64,000 nt of DNA from Aliiglaciecola sp. LCG003 (lineage in GTDB: Bacteria; Pseudomonadota; Gammaproteobacteria; Enterobacterales; Alteromonadaceae). Below are positions 46,533-55,758 of this stretch, piece by piece; position 1 is the first letter of the stretch; every line of letters begins with the position of its first letter. Made by a program: the position numbers and the translations under genes. The notes under the pieces are model-generated. The model was not told where the DNA came from. It saw nothing but the letters and a program-made list of their open reading frames with translations, and made no database searches. The stretch covers positions 3,286,001 to 3,350,000 of the forward strand of contig NZ_CP128185.1 in NCBI RefSeq assembly GCF_030316135.1. Reading direction: 5' to 3'.

Positions 46533-47501
46533 ATGCCTCTAGCTAGAAAGCGCCAAATCAGTTTGATTGATACGCCCTTTTACCACTGCGTTTCTCGCTG
46601 TGTTCGTCGTGCATTTTTGTGTGGGGAAGATATGCTCACAGGCAAAAGCTATGAATACCGCCGCCAATGGGTTGAAGACCGTTTGCTCTTTTTATCAAGG
46701 GTATTTTGTATTGATGTTTGTGCATATGCGGTGATGAGTAATCACACCCATGTTGTATTGCATGTGAATCAAGATGAAGCCAAGCAACTTAGTGACCAAG
46801 AAGTAATTATTCGTTGGCAAAAATTGCATAAGACCACGTTACTCGTACAACAATTTATGAATGACGACAGCGAAGCCACAGACAATGCTCAACAAATAAC
46901 TTTGGACGCGACAATTGCAATATACCGGCGACGTTTGTTCGATATCAGTTGGTTTATGCGCGAGCTCAACGAGCCTATTGCACGCCAAGCCAATGCTGAG
47001 GATAACTGCACCGGTCATTTCTGGGAGGGTCGGTTTAAATCACAGGCACTCTTAGATGAACACGCGTTAGCCGCCTGTATGGTTTATGTGGATTTAAACC
47101 CTATTCGTGTCAACATGGCTACGCTCCCTGAAACATCTAAACACACAAGTATTCAACGCCGTATACTCAGTTTAAAAAAAGGCTATCAACCTAGAGCACT
47201 GATGCCTTTTGTGGGAAATCATGCTAATAACAAACCTTCAGCATTGAATTTTGATTTAATCGACTACATTCAATTAGTTGAGACAACCGGGCGGTGTATT
47301 GCCCCACAAAAATCAGGTACGATTGACATCACTGTGTCTCCCATTTTGCGACGTTTAGGTATAGATGAAAGCCATTGGCTAACACTAAGCCAATGTTTTG
47401 AAAGCTGCTTTAGTGTCGCGGCTGGTCAGCCCCAATCCATGAATCGCTATAAACATCACACTAAGCGAAAACGTATCCTAGGCATAGCCGTTTTTCCCTA
47501 A
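46533..47501 (+). CDS. REP-associated tyrosine transposase (IS200-like, Y1/HUH)
   Basis: A RAYT-type domesticated single-strand transposase. I start at the ATG at 46533 (AAGGA site 7 bases before; MPLARKRQISLIDTPFYH is the family start), giving 322 residues; the frame is open earlier but less plausible. The HUH motif is His71-Thr-His73 in AVMSNHTHVVLHV. A candidate catalytic tyrosine is Tyr185 in MVYVDLNPIRVNMA. In the family these proteins cut and join REP sequences. REP motifs lie directly upstream, one interrupted by the IS element. No flanking inverted repeats mark it as a free transposon. Confidence 0.88.
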   Translation: MPLARKRQISLIDTPFYHCVSRCVRRAFLCGEDMLTGKSYEYRRQWVEDRLLFLSRVFCIDVCAYAVMSNHTHVVLHVNQDEAKQLSDQEVIIRWQKLHKTTLLVQQFMNDDSEATDNAQQITLDATIAIYRRRLFDISWFMRELNEPIARQANAEDNCTGHFWEGRFKSQALLDEHALAACMVYVDLNPIRVNMATLPETSKHTSIQRRILSLKKGYQPRALMPFVGNHANNKPSALNFDLIDYIQLVETTGRCIAPQKSGTIDITVSPILRRLGIDESHWLTLSQCFESCFSVAAGQPQSMNRYKHHTKRKRILGIAVFP

Positions 47502-47817
47502 GCACAACGCAATTCTTTCACTCCCAAAATCAACTGCAGAGCTTGAGAGCTCCTGCTGAATTAAAACTCGTATCAACCATAACTTTAGCTTTAATGCTGG
47601 CTAACTCAGACTGATTTGGCGCAAAAAGTCATAATTTATGGATATCCCAACTTAAAATACAACGCTTATGGGAGAATCAAGCTTCTTCAAGAAGATATTT
47701 AATATGCCTGTCCATGAATGAGATGAATGAGGAATAAACATCAAAATAAACTAAACTATTTATAGGCTTATACGTACCAATTATCAGTCCTAAACCTAAA
47801 TCATGAGGCACTAAACA
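47502..47817. other. Spacer between the REP transposase and yceI
   Basis: No gene is seen. GCCTGTCCATGAAT at 47706-47719 is a degenerate, inverted copy of the repeat core found in the 17.5-18.2 kb array, placed at the 3' flank of the REP transposase gene. A small hairpin (AAGCTTCTTCAAGAAG) lies near 47679-47694. Confidence 0.4.
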
Positions 47818-48396
47818 ATGTTAAAATATTTAAAGCTCGGAACACTGCTACTTTCTAGCGCACTAAGTTTGAATCTTACTGCTGCCGAGATGACCTATCA
47901 AATTGATCCCACTCACACCAGTATAGTTGCATCTTGGAGTCATTTTGGATTCTCAAATCCTACCGCTTCGTTATCCGGGGCAAGTGGAAAGATTGTTTTC
48001 GATCAGCAAGCTCCTGAAAAATCTAGTATCACTGTTACTTTACCAGTCACTTCGATAGATACTTATGTGGAAAAATTGACCAGCGAATTTTTAGATAAAG
48101 ACTATTTTGATACCAGCCGTTTTCCAGATGCAAAGTTTGTCAGCACTAAGGTGAGCAAGACAGGTGAGAGTACCTTTGATGTAGTGGGTGAGCTAACAAT
48201 TAAGGGCGTTACAAAAGCGGTGGTATTTCATGCCACATTGAACAAAACAGGCTTGCATCCAATGACACAAAAAGCAGCGATTGGCTTTGATGCACATGCC
48301 GAAATTCAGCGTTCTGACTTTGGACTAGCTCAATATGTACCTAATGTAGGCGATGCAGTGAAGATCACTATTACTACCGAAGCTCAAGTTGAATAA
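47818..48396 (+). CDS. YceI family periplasmic lipid-binding protein
   Basis: The 192-residue precursor has a signal peptide (residues 1-23, LGTLLLSSALSLNLTAA) and a YceI lipocalin-like beta barrel. The mature part starts EMTYQIDPTHTSIVASWSHFG and includes GASGKIVFDQ, DYFDTSRFPDAKF and GELTIKGVTKAVVFH. YceI proteins bind isoprenoid-type lipids in the periplasm; the physiological role is unclear. A GAGG site precedes the ATG. It is monocistronic. Confidence 0.92.
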   Translation: MLKYLKLGTLLLSSALSLNLTAAEMTYQIDPTHTSIVASWSHFGFSNPTASLSGASGKIVFDQQAPEKSSITVTLPVTSIDTYVEKLTSEFLDKDYFDTSRFPDAKFVSTKVSKTGESTFDVVGELTIKGVTKAVVFHATLNKTGLHPMTQKAAIGFDAHAEIQRSDFGLAQYVPNVGDAVKITITTEAQVE

Positions 48397-48423
48397 AATC
48401 AGCCTAAAAAACATTATTGGAGC

Positions 48424-48458
48424 GTTCAGAGCCCAGTGTCGTGCACTTGGCTCTGAAC
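48424..48458. terminator. Hairpin between convergent yceI and yqcA
   Basis: GTTCAGAGCC and GGCTCTGAAC form a 10-bp stem around 15 bases, between the two stop codons. On the minus strand a T-run (GTTTTTTAGG) occurs about 15 bases further on. It is likely to act as a shared terminator. Confidence 0.55.
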
Positions 48459-48481
48459 AGAATCAGAGTAGTTGTTTTGAA

Positions 48482-48931
48482 TTAACTTAACAGCTTTGGC
48501 AGTAGCGCTTCAATCCAAGGAACTACTTCATTTTCCGGCTCTAAGGTTTCCATCGCATCAACAATTAGTAAATCTGCAACTGGCTTGCCTTGTAGCTCTA
48601 GCATAACTTCGAATATTTGCCGCCCAGCACCACAAAAAGTCTCTCCATAGCTGCTATCCCCCAAACCCGCAACAGCAAAGGGTTTATGCTCCATCAATGG
48701 CATTTTATCCCGTAAGTCCATCACGAAAAATTCTAAATTAGGCGGGATATCTCCCTGCCCCGTAGTAGAGCTAATAATTAACACAGACTTGGTCTGTTTA
48801 AAGTCATCAATGCTTGGATCAGTGAACACTTCCACACTATGTCCTTTGCCGGCAATCATTTCTTCAACTTGTTCAGCCACATGCTGTGAATTGCCGTATA
48901 CCGAGCCGACAAAGATCCCTAACTCTACCAT
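48482..48931 (-). CDS. yqcA: Flavodoxin YqcA
   Basis: The 149-residue FMN protein has ELGIFVGSVYGNSQHVAE (phosphate loop), SSTTGQGDIPPNLE and AVAGLGDSSYGETFCGAG (isoalloxazine loop). Length and sequence match E. coli YqcA rather than MioC. It is the last gene of the yqcC-truC-yqcA operon, 12 bases after truC, the same order as E. coli. The redox partner is not established. Confidence 0.88.
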   Translation of the reverse strand: MVELGIFVGSVYGNSQHVAEQVEEMIAGKGHSVEVFTDPSIDDFKQTKSVLIISSTTGQGDIPPNLEFFVMDLRDKMPLMEHKPFAVAGLGDSSYGETFCGAGRQIFEVMLELQGKPVADLLIVDAMETLEPENEVVPWIEALLPKLLS

Positions 48932-48943
48932 TGTTTATTTCCT

Positions 48944-49684
48944 CTAGATGATGTGTTGTAATTGTTCAGAACTGATGTCCCAATTTAACAATAGATTTGC
49001 CATTCGTGCATCAAATTGGCTACGTAATACTAATTTTTTAAGCTCAACCGGATGTTCAATTATCATTTGCTGACAGGTCAGTGCCATTCCTTCAAAACCA
49101 TACTGCTGCCGGATGAATTGATTTTGTTTACCATCTCCATGAGTAGTGTCTCCAACAATTGGATGGCGAATATGTGCCATATGGCGACGTAACTGATGCT
49201 TACGTCCTGTCAATGGATGCAACTTCACCAGAGAATAACGTGCGGTTTGATAGCGCCCAACAGCGAAGGGAACTTCAACCTGTTTTAGAGTCACAAAATC
49301 AGTCTGGGCTTGTTGCGGTTCCTTGTCTTGCCGCGCCTTTTTATCCGCAATCTTATCGAGCTTTTCTTTTAATGCATAATCTATATGACCCTGCTCAGGG
49401 CTGTGCCCACGGACAATGGCAAAATACGTCTTAGCAATATTTTTGGCGCTAAACTGTTCGGTTAAATTCCGTGCAATTTCTGAAGAGAGCGCAAACAGCA
49501 ATACTCCAGATGTGGGTCTATCGAGGCGATGCACCGGAAATACATGCTGACCTAACTGGTCGCGCAATATTTGCATAGCGAACAAGGTTTCATGTTTATC
49601 CAACATACTCCGATGCACCAACAGTCCAGCGGGTTTATCGATGGCAACAATATATTCATCTTGATAGACAATAGGTAAAATCAT
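48944..49684 (-). CDS. truC: tRNA pseudouridine(65) synthase TruC
   Basis: TruC makes pseudouridine at position 65 of tRNA-Ile1 and tRNA-Asp. The 246-residue protein of the RluA family has YIVAIDKPAGLLVHRS, the catalytic Asp in PVHRLDRPTSGVLLFA, LHPLTGRKHQLRRHMAHI and HPIVGDTTHGDG. It overlaps yqcC by 4 bases (ATGA). Confidence 0.93.
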   Translation of the reverse strand: MILPIVYQDEYIVAIDKPAGLLVHRSMLDKHETLFAMQILRDQLGQHVFPVHRLDRPTSGVLLFALSSEIARNLTEQFSAKNIAKTYFAIVRGHSPEQGHIDYALKEKLDKIADKKARQDKEPQQAQTDFVTLKQVEVPFAVGRYQTARYSLVKLHPLTGRKHQLRRHMAHIRHPIVGDTTHGDGKQNQFIRQQYGFEGMALTCQQMIIEHPVELKKLVLRSQFDARMANLLLNWDISSEQLQHII

Positions 49685-50040
49685 GCTGAATACTCCGCAG
49701 CATTAAATAATCGATCAATTTTTTCGATAGCCAATAAGATTGGCTCATGGTGTTTAGCACTGAACGCAATCTGTGCAATAGGTAGAATCGCCAAATTTTC
49801 AGGCAACCGCTGTTGTTGCTCAAGCAAATGCTCAAGTTTAGGTAAAAATACAAACTGCAGCCAATTTTCTAACGGCATGCTGTCGCAAGCAAAGGGGGCT
49901 CGACTGCCCATAGCTTGCTCTGATGGCACAGTGCTACTCCAAAGATCATGTATTTGCAGAATATCGCGCAAATTATCTAATAACACGGGCAATTTTTGCC
50001 GCAATACTATGCTTTTATTTTGACTAGTCTTCACAGGCAC
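49681..50040 (-). CDS. yqcC: YqcC family protein
   Basis: A 119-residue helical protein of the YqcC family (LWSSTVPSEQAMGSRAPFA, PLENWLQFVFLPKLEHLLE, LPENLAILPIAQIAF). Its function is not known. It is the first gene of the yqcC-truC-yqcA operon, divergent from the DUF3549 gene with 84 bases between. Confidence 0.88.
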   Translation of the reverse strand: MPVKTSQNKSIVLRQKLPVLLDNLRDILQIHDLWSSTVPSEQAMGSRAPFACDSMPLENWLQFVFLPKLEHLLEQQQRLPENLAILPIAQIAFSAKHHEPILLAIEKIDRLFNAAEYSA

Positions 50041-50124
50041 CTTTCGGTTAACGTCATCAGGCTTTATACTCTCGTGCTAAATTTTTGATTAAGTGTTTAA
50101 CGACTATCATACCCCAAAGCAAAT

Positions 50125-51165
50125 ATGACTAAGAACCAAATATCTTCCATCAGTGAATTTTTGTTGCATGCTGGCACCGATTATCGCGTTTTCGATATGG
50201 GCAGGACCATACGAGAACTTCCCTCTCAGCTATTTTTGAATATTGAAAATGCTAGCGTTAAGCCGCAATTCCCTCGAGCACAACATACCTGGTTCGGAAT
50301 AGTTTTCTGGGATAAAACTCGCTCCTCTCAACAATATATTTGGTTTGTGAAATTGCCGATTGATGAGCAGGGTTTAGTTGTAACCGCCGCCCGTAATCAT
50401 TTTTTGCAGATCATCGTCGATGCCTTGGGCTCGCAGCTTGAGAATGCTGAAAAAAGTAATGGCCAACTACCCGACAACCCATACACTTTTGTGCCCAACC
50501 AGCAGCAACTAGCCGATTTTAACAGTATCAGTCGCCGCACATTAAAATTGGACTATTCACAGTATTATCAGGCCGCTTTGGATTATCTTAAAGCGCCGCT
50601 GGTCATTGACTGGCAGACATTGTCATTACAAGGTATCGCTGATTTAGCTGCAAATGTAGCTGAACCTGAAATCAACGAGCTTGTGCTCAAGCAATTTGCA
50701 CTGTTACCTCAAACTGTACAATTTACGTTATTGATAAGTTTTGAAAACCAGCCCCTAAATCCAGCGATAACACAGCAGATTGAAAAATTTATTGATAGCA
50801 ACTCAACTGATGCCGTTGCATGGCAACATGGTTTACGGGCGTTAAGCCAAACCCAAGGAGACAGCACTAAACGTATGCTTGAAATGGCTTTGGCTGCTCA
50901 GGTATGCAATGATCACAATACTTTGGAGGTTATCGCCGGACGTTTATGGCAACCCTTGAGTGAAAATAACAAACTTATGAATTTCATGCATAAAGTCGCC
51001 GAGGCTGACCCAACCCATAGTTTGTTTGAGGCAATTTTCCGAGACTTAGTTCAGCTCCCTGATAGCCGCGATGCTATGCTGGCTATGCTGCGTTCAACCG
51101 ACAAGTCGCCCGCTTTAACCCACGCAGTAGGCAGTTTATTTTCCGCAACGAATAGAGATAATTAG
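50125..51165 (+). CDS. DUF3549 family protein
   Basis: A 346-residue soluble protein without recognised catalytic motifs (ISEFLLHAGTDYRVFDMGR start; PQFPRAQHTWFGIVFWDK; C-terminal helical repeats). I recognise it as DUF3549, which in Vibrio, Shewanella and Alteromonas sits next to yqcC-truC. Its function is unknown. One base separates it from the DUF3301 gene. Confidence 0.75.
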   Translation: MTKNQISSISEFLLHAGTDYRVFDMGRTIRELPSQLFLNIENASVKPQFPRAQHTWFGIVFWDKTRSSQQYIWFVKLPIDEQGLVVTAARNHFLQIIVDALGSQLENAEKSNGQLPDNPYTFVPNQQQLADFNSISRRTLKLDYSQYYQAALDYLKAPLVIDWQTLSLQGIADLAANVAEPEINELVLKQFALLPQTVQFTLLISFENQPLNPAITQQIEKFIDSNSTDAVAWQHGLRALSQTQGDSTKRMLEMALAAQVCNDHNTLEVIAGRLWQPLSENNKLMNFMHKVAEADPTHSLFEAIFRDLVQLPDSRDAMLAMLRSTDKSPALTHAVGSLFSATNRDN

Positions 51166-51166
51166 C

Positions 51167-51478
51167 ATGCAGTTTAACTTATTCGATATTCTACTTTTCG
51201 TTATTATTGCAGCCGTAGGCTTCCAATTTTGGCGCATCAGAGCCATCTCCGAAAAGGCCAAAGCGTATCTGGAACAATACTGCGATAAGCAGGCTTTACA
51301 ATTTATTAGTGCAGCGCGGAGCAAAACCCGCCTGACAATATATAAAGCAAAATTGGATTGGTATACCGAATTTGATTTCGAATTTTCCAGCACTGGCGAA
51401 GAAAGCTACCACGGCCTGTTAACCATGCGAGGCTTAAACATAGTCAATACTGAGCTGCCAGCGTATCGTATCAATTGA
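51167..51478 (+). CDS. DUF3301 family membrane-anchored protein
   Basis: A 103-residue protein with one N-terminal membrane segment (residues about 4-22, LFDILLFVIIAAVGFQFW) and a basic cytoplasmic domain (AISEKAKAYLEQYCDKQAL, KTRLTIYKAKLDWYTEFDFEF). It fits DUF3301, function unknown. It is the second gene of the DUF3549-DUF3301 pair. Confidence 0.78.
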   Translation: MQFNLFDILLFVIIAAVGFQFWRIRAISEKAKAYLEQYCDKQALQFISAARSKTRLTIYKAKLDWYTEFDFEFSSTGEESYHGLLTMRGLNIVNTELPAYRIN

Positions 51479-51505
51479 TATGGCTAAATAAGCACTCAAA
51501 CTCGC

Positions 51506-52441
51506 CTAATTAAGCGCAACCTGTGACGGGAGTTTAACACTAATGAGTTCAGTCAGTAGCCCTCTGAACCAAAGCAACCCGTGATCTTGCTCGGTATTTT
51601 GATGCCAATATAAGTGGGTTGCAATGGCTGGCATGGCAAAAGGTACTTTTACGATTTCCAATCCATCATCCTTGAGTTGCCGCGCCAGTGAAGTCGGTAG
51701 CGTTAGCAACCAGTTAGCACTTTTCAACATATCTTTTGCCGCATAATAGTTTTGGCAGCGTACTGACGTGATTCTGCTCAAGCCCTGTTCTTGTAAGTAC
51801 AAATCTTCCACAGCTGCACCGCTTGGCCGATGCGAGACACTAATATGTTGGCAATCAAAATACTGTTCCGCACTCATCCCACCCCTTAACCAATGGTGTT
51901 TATCTAGCAAAATGCTAAAGCCATCATCTAGCATTTTTTGATGTCGAATTGGTAGTTTAATTGGCATCGCTATATCAAACACAAAGTCGACATGGCCCGC
52001 TGCTAACATCCTTTTTAATTGGCTTCGTTCCACCTTTATACTCGATAGCGTTACATGCGGTGCCCGTTGTGCCAGTAAACGACTTACGCGAGGCAAAATT
52101 GAAGGCTCCAACGCGTCATGCATACCTATTCGAAAATGATGTTGGCTTGATAGTGGATTAAACTCGCCCCACTGCTGCAATATTTGCCTCAAACGACTTA
52201 GGGTATCAATAATCATTGGCGCCATGCGCTGACAAGCCGGTGTCGGTAACATTTTGTTTTGACTGCGCTGAAATAAAGGATCCTGTAAACAATCTCGCAG
52301 ACGTTTGATCCCATGGCTAACAGCAGATGGTGTTATATGTAATCTCTCTGCGGTGCGTGTCATATTTTGCTCTTGATACAGGCTTTCAAATACCTTGAGT
52401 AAATTTAAATCGAGTTGCTGTATCCGTTTCATATCCGCCAT
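51506..52441 (-). CDS. LysR-family transcriptional regulator
   Basis: The 311-residue regulator has an N-terminal winged helix (LDLNLLKVFESLYQEQNMT, RTAERLHITPSAVSHGIKRL) and a C-terminal periplasmic-binding-like effector domain (about 90-300). The ATG at 52441 has an AAGGTG site. It is divergent from the acyl-CoA dehydrogenase operon, and a T-N11-A palindrome lies between them. It probably controls that operon and itself; the effector is unknown, perhaps an acyl-CoA. Confidence 0.92.
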   Translation of the reverse strand: MADMKRIQQLDLNLLKVFESLYQEQNMTRTAERLHITPSAVSHGIKRLRDCLQDPLFQRSQNKMLPTPACQRMAPMIIDTLSRLRQILQQWGEFNPLSSQHHFRIGMHDALEPSILPRVSRLLAQRAPHVTLSSIKVERSQLKRMLAAGHVDFVFDIAMPIKLPIRHQKMLDDGFSILLDKHHWLRGGMSAEQYFDCQHISVSHRPSGAAVEDLYLQEQGLSRITSVRCQNYYAAKDMLKSANWLLTLPTSLARQLKDDGLEIVKVPFAMPAIATHLYWHQNTEQDHGLLWFRGLLTELISVKLPSQVALN

Positions 52442-52488
52442 ATTTGCACCTTAGATAAAACCCATGCTGTTGAGTGCACGTTAACACT

Positions 52489-52503
52489 ATGAATTAAATT
52501 CAT
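52489..52503. promoter_or_regulatory. Candidate LysR operator (T-N11-A palindrome)
   Basis: ATGAATT-A-AATTCAT is a 15-bp inverted repeat with the T-N11-A spacing of LysR boxes (T52490, A52502). It sits 48 bases upstream of the regulator start and 95 bases before the acyl-CoA dehydrogenase start. Confidence 0.5.
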
Positions 52504-52597
52504 ACCTATTAAATACTAAATTTCATTTCATTCAAAGCAGTCTTTTACACTATGCTATGAATACAAAATTGACTATTAACCCTATGAGGAGCCCAGC

Positions 52598-53824
52598 ATG
52601 GATTTCCAGCACAGCCAAAAAGCACAAGAGTATCTCGCGCGCGTTAAGGCATTTATGCAAGAGCATGTTTATCCAATTGAAGATCAGGTATATGCAGATA
52701 TGCATGCGATGAATCCTGGTGGCGATTGGGTCAATTGGAAATTACATCCCCAAGTGGAAGCATTAAAAAAAGAAGCTAAAAAGCAAGGTTTGTGGAACTT
52801 GTTTTTACCAGATGAAAAACTAGGTAAAGCTCTAAGCTGTATCGAGTATGCCCCATTGGCAGAGGAAATGGGCCGTGTCCCCTTCTCACCGGAAATTTTT
52901 AATTGTAATGCCCCAGATACTGGCAATATGGAAGTGCTTTACCACTTTGGCTCAGAATATCAGCAGCAAACGTGGTTAACACCACTACTCAATGGTGAAA
53001 TCCGTTCGGTATTTGGGATGACTGAGCCCGATGTAGCTTCATCAGATGCAACCAATATGGCAGCAACCATTGAAATGGACGGTGATGAAGTCGTTATCAA
53101 CGGTAAGAAATGGTGGAGTACTGGCTTAGGCCACCCCAACGCCAAAGTAACCATTTTCATGGGGCTGTCTAATCCTGAAAATGAACGTCACGCACAACAC
53201 AGTATGGTCATAGTACCATTAGACAGCAAAGGCATTGAAATCAAACGAATGCTGCAAGCATATGGTGACTATGATGCGCCCTATGGCCATGGTGAAATGC
53301 ATTTTACTAATGTGCGAGTGCCCAAAGAAAATATCATTACAGGCTTAGGCAAAGGCTTTGCTATCGCACAAGGTCGCTTAGGACCGGGGCGAATTCACCA
53401 TTGTATGCGGGCCATTGGCATGGCGGAAAAAGCCTTGGAACTTGCTATCAAACGGGGCTTATCCCGCACAGCATTTGGTAAACCTATACTAAAACTAGGC
53501 GGTAACGGCGAGCGCTTGGCCGACGCTAGAATGGCAATTGATCAGGCCCGCCTAATGACACTCAATGCAGCGTGGAAAATCGATGCGGTTGGCGTGAAAA
53601 ATGCGATGACTGAAATATCAGCCATCAAAGTAGTCGTGCCGCGGATGTTGCAGAATGTGGTTGATATGGCCGTCCAAATACATGGTGGAGCAGGTATGTG
53701 CAACGACTTCCCCTTAGCGCGATTTGCCGCTGGCGCTAGAGCATTACGTTTAGCCGATGGGCCGGATGAAGTGCATCAAGCCATGGTGACCCGTCTAGAA
53801 TTGAAAAAGTATGTTAACCGTTAA
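52598..53824 (+). CDS. Acyl-CoA dehydrogenase (ACAD10/11-like)
   Basis: The 408-residue flavoenzyme oxidises an acyl-CoA at the alpha-beta position. It has the ACAD middle-domain motif FGMTEPDVASSDATNM, then WWSTGLGHPNAKVTIFMG, GPGRIHHCMRAIGMAEKALE and the C-terminal QIHGGAGMCNDFPLARF and RLADGPDEVHQAMV. Sequence and neighbours (an aminoglycoside-phosphotransferase-like kinase) match the ACAD10/11 group, linked to oxidation of 4-hydroxy or long-chain acyl-CoA. It is the first gene of a five-gene operon. Confidence 0.92.
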   Translation: MDFQHSQKAQEYLARVKAFMQEHVYPIEDQVYADMHAMNPGGDWVNWKLHPQVEALKKEAKKQGLWNLFLPDEKLGKALSCIEYAPLAEEMGRVPFSPEIFNCNAPDTGNMEVLYHFGSEYQQQTWLTPLLNGEIRSVFGMTEPDVASSDATNMAATIEMDGDEVVINGKKWWSTGLGHPNAKVTIFMGLSNPENERHAQHSMVIVPLDSKGIEIKRMLQAYGDYDAPYGHGEMHFTNVRVPKENIITGLGKGFAIAQGRLGPGRIHHCMRAIGMAEKALELAIKRGLSRTAFGKPILKLGGNGERLADARMAIDQARLMTLNAAWKIDAVGVKNAMTEISAIKVVVPRMLQNVVDMAVQIHGGAGMCNDFPLARFAAGARALRLADGPDEVHQAMVTRLELKKYVNR

Positions 53825-53842
53825 CCACACTAAGCAGTATTA

Positions 53843-54661
53843 ATGAGCAACAGTAATCGCAATATAGTTATAACCGGAGCGGCCTCCGGATTAGGTAGAG
53901 CATTGGCGCTGGGCTATGCCGCGCCAAAGGTGTCAATATGTGTGGTCGATTTAAACAAAGATGATGGCTTAGCCGTCGTCGATTTGCTCAAAGACAAGGG
54001 CTGCGATGCTTGGTATCAAAATTGTGATATTACCCAGCAAAAAGATGTGGACGAATTAACAGCTGCCATTCAGAACAAATGGCAGCACGTTGATTTATTG
54101 ATAAATAATGCAGGTGTTGCAACCGCAGGCGCATTGGCATTCGAAGATATCGAACAATGGCAATGGGTATTGAATATCAACTTGCTAGGCATGGTGCGCG
54201 TTACCCGCAGCCTCATAGATTGCATGCCCAACCCCAGCAAAATAATCAATATTGCGTCTCAAGCGGGGATCACGCCCATTCCATTGATGGCGAGCTATAA
54301 TGCCAGCAAAGCAGCAGTGGTGAGTTTTTCTGAAACTATGCATTTAGAGCTAGCCCCTAAAGGTGTTCAAGTTAGTGTGGCCTGCCCGTCGTTTTTCCCA
54401 ACCAATCTCGACAAATCCTTGCGCAGTAAGCAGCCAGGAATCGATAAAGTGGTATCTAAACTTTTAAGTAGATCTGACCTGTCTGCCACTCAAGTGGCAG
54501 CAACCATTATTCAGCAGGCTGATGCAGGTAGATTCATGATAATTACTCATAAAGCGGGTAAAACCGCTTATAATCTTAAACGCTTTTTACCCATACGTAG
54601 CTACTTGAATATGATTAAACGTAAGACCCGCCAGCTCAGTAAAATCCGAGAGTCAAAATGA
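53843..54661 (+). CDS. Short-chain dehydrogenase/reductase
   Basis: The 272-residue NAD(P)-dependent oxidoreductase has the cofactor loop TGAASGLGRALALG (TGxxxGxG), NNAGVA, the catalytic Ser in INIASQAGIT, and the YxxxK pair in SYNASKAA. The extended C-terminus has a basic tail (NMIKRKTRQLSKI). It is 18 bases after the acyl-CoA dehydrogenase and overlaps the next gene by 4 bases. The substrate is probably a hydroxyacyl or carbonyl intermediate of the same pathway. Confidence 0.9.
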   Translation: MSNSNRNIVITGAASGLGRALALGYAAPKVSICVVDLNKDDGLAVVDLLKDKGCDAWYQNCDITQQKDVDELTAAIQNKWQHVDLLINNAGVATAGALAFEDIEQWQWVLNINLLGMVRVTRSLIDCMPNPSKIINIASQAGITPIPLMASYNASKAAVVSFSETMHLELAPKGVQVSVACPSFFPTNLDKSLRSKQPGIDKVVSKLLSRSDLSATQVAATIIQQADAGRFMIITHKAGKTAYNLKRFLPIRSYLNMIKRKTRQLSKIRESK

Positions 54662-55758
54662 CTCAGCCAATTCAATCTGATAGCTTAAAATCCAATAATG
54701 TTATTGATAAAGCTGGCTCAGTCAGATCCGGCGAAGAACTTGATTTAAGCCGCCTAGATCCTTGGCTGAAAACTCAAATGAGCGATATCAGTTCACAACC
54801 TGTTGTGCATCAATACTCTGGCGGCGCGTCCAACTGGACATATTGTTTGCAGTATCCCGAAAAGGAATTAATTTTACGTCGAGCACCTAGTGGTACTAAA
54901 GCCAAAGGAGCCCATGATATGGGCCGAGAATATCGCCTGCAGCAAGCCCTTAAACCTGTCTATTCTTATGTTCCAGCAATGCTTGCCTATTCTGACGATG
55001 AAAGATTGATTGGCAGTGAGTTCTATGTGATGGAGAAACTCACCGGCGTCATTCCCAGAAAGAACTTACCCCGCGGCGTACAGCTGAACAAAGCTCAAAC
55101 TCAGCACTTGTGCCGTAACGCTCTCGATAGCCTAATCGAGTTGCATCAGGTTGATTACAAGTCGGCGAATCTTCAACATCTTGGCAAAGGTACTGGTTAT
55201 ACACAACGCCAAATAGAAGGGTGGACAACACGCTACAGCAAAGCCAAAACCTGGAACGTGCCCAGCGCTAATTATGTAATGGATTGGCTCAAGGCCAACA
55301 TTCCGGCTGAAGAGCATATCTGTATCACTCACAATGACTTTCGCTTTGATAACTTAGTGCTACAAGCCGATGACCCAACCCACATCATTGGTGTGCTGGA
55401 TTGGGAGTTGGCGACATTAGGGGATCCACTAATGGATATCGGCAATAGCTTGGCATACTGGGTAGACGCTGGTGATGATCCCATTGCACAAGGTACCCGT
55501 CGCCAACCTACCCATCTTGATGGGATGTTTACCCGCGCCGAAGTTATTGAGTATTATCTGGATAAAACCGGCTACAAAGTCGACGATTTTACCTTCTACG
55601 AGGTATACGGATTATTCCGCTTAGCCGCCATCGCTCAACAAATTTATTATCGATACCACCATAAACAAACTAATAATCCAGCGTTTAAACATATTTGGTT
55701 TTTCGTGCACTACTTACTGTGGCGCTGCAAAAAATCGATAAAAAAGGCCCGTGTATGA
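54658..55758 (+). CDS. Aminoglycoside-phosphotransferase-like kinase (ACAD-associated)
   Basis: The 366-residue protein has the APH kinase plan: a nucleotide loop (HQYSGGASNWTYCLQ), the catalytic THNDFRFDNLVLQ, and the metal motif in GVLDWELATLGDPLMDIG. In ACAD10/11 the same domain is fused to the dehydrogenase and phosphorylates 4-hydroxyacyl-CoA. Here it is a separate protein with the dehydrogenase two genes upstream. It starts in an ATGA overlap. Confidence 0.88.
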   Translation: MTQPIQSDSLKSNNVIDKAGSVRSGEELDLSRLDPWLKTQMSDISSQPVVHQYSGGASNWTYCLQYPEKELILRRAPSGTKAKGAHDMGREYRLQQALKPVYSYVPAMLAYSDDERLIGSEFYVMEKLTGVIPRKNLPRGVQLNKAQTQHLCRNALDSLIELHQVDYKSANLQHLGKGTGYTQRQIEGWTTRYSKAKTWNVPSANYVMDWLKANIPAEEHICITHNDFRFDNLVLQADDPTHIIGVLDWELATLGDPLMDIGNSLAYWVDAGDDPIAQGTRRQPTHLDGMFTRAEVIEYYLDKTGYKVDDFTFYEVYGLFRLAAIAQQIYYRYHHKQTNNPAFKHIWFFVHYLLWRCKKSIKKARV

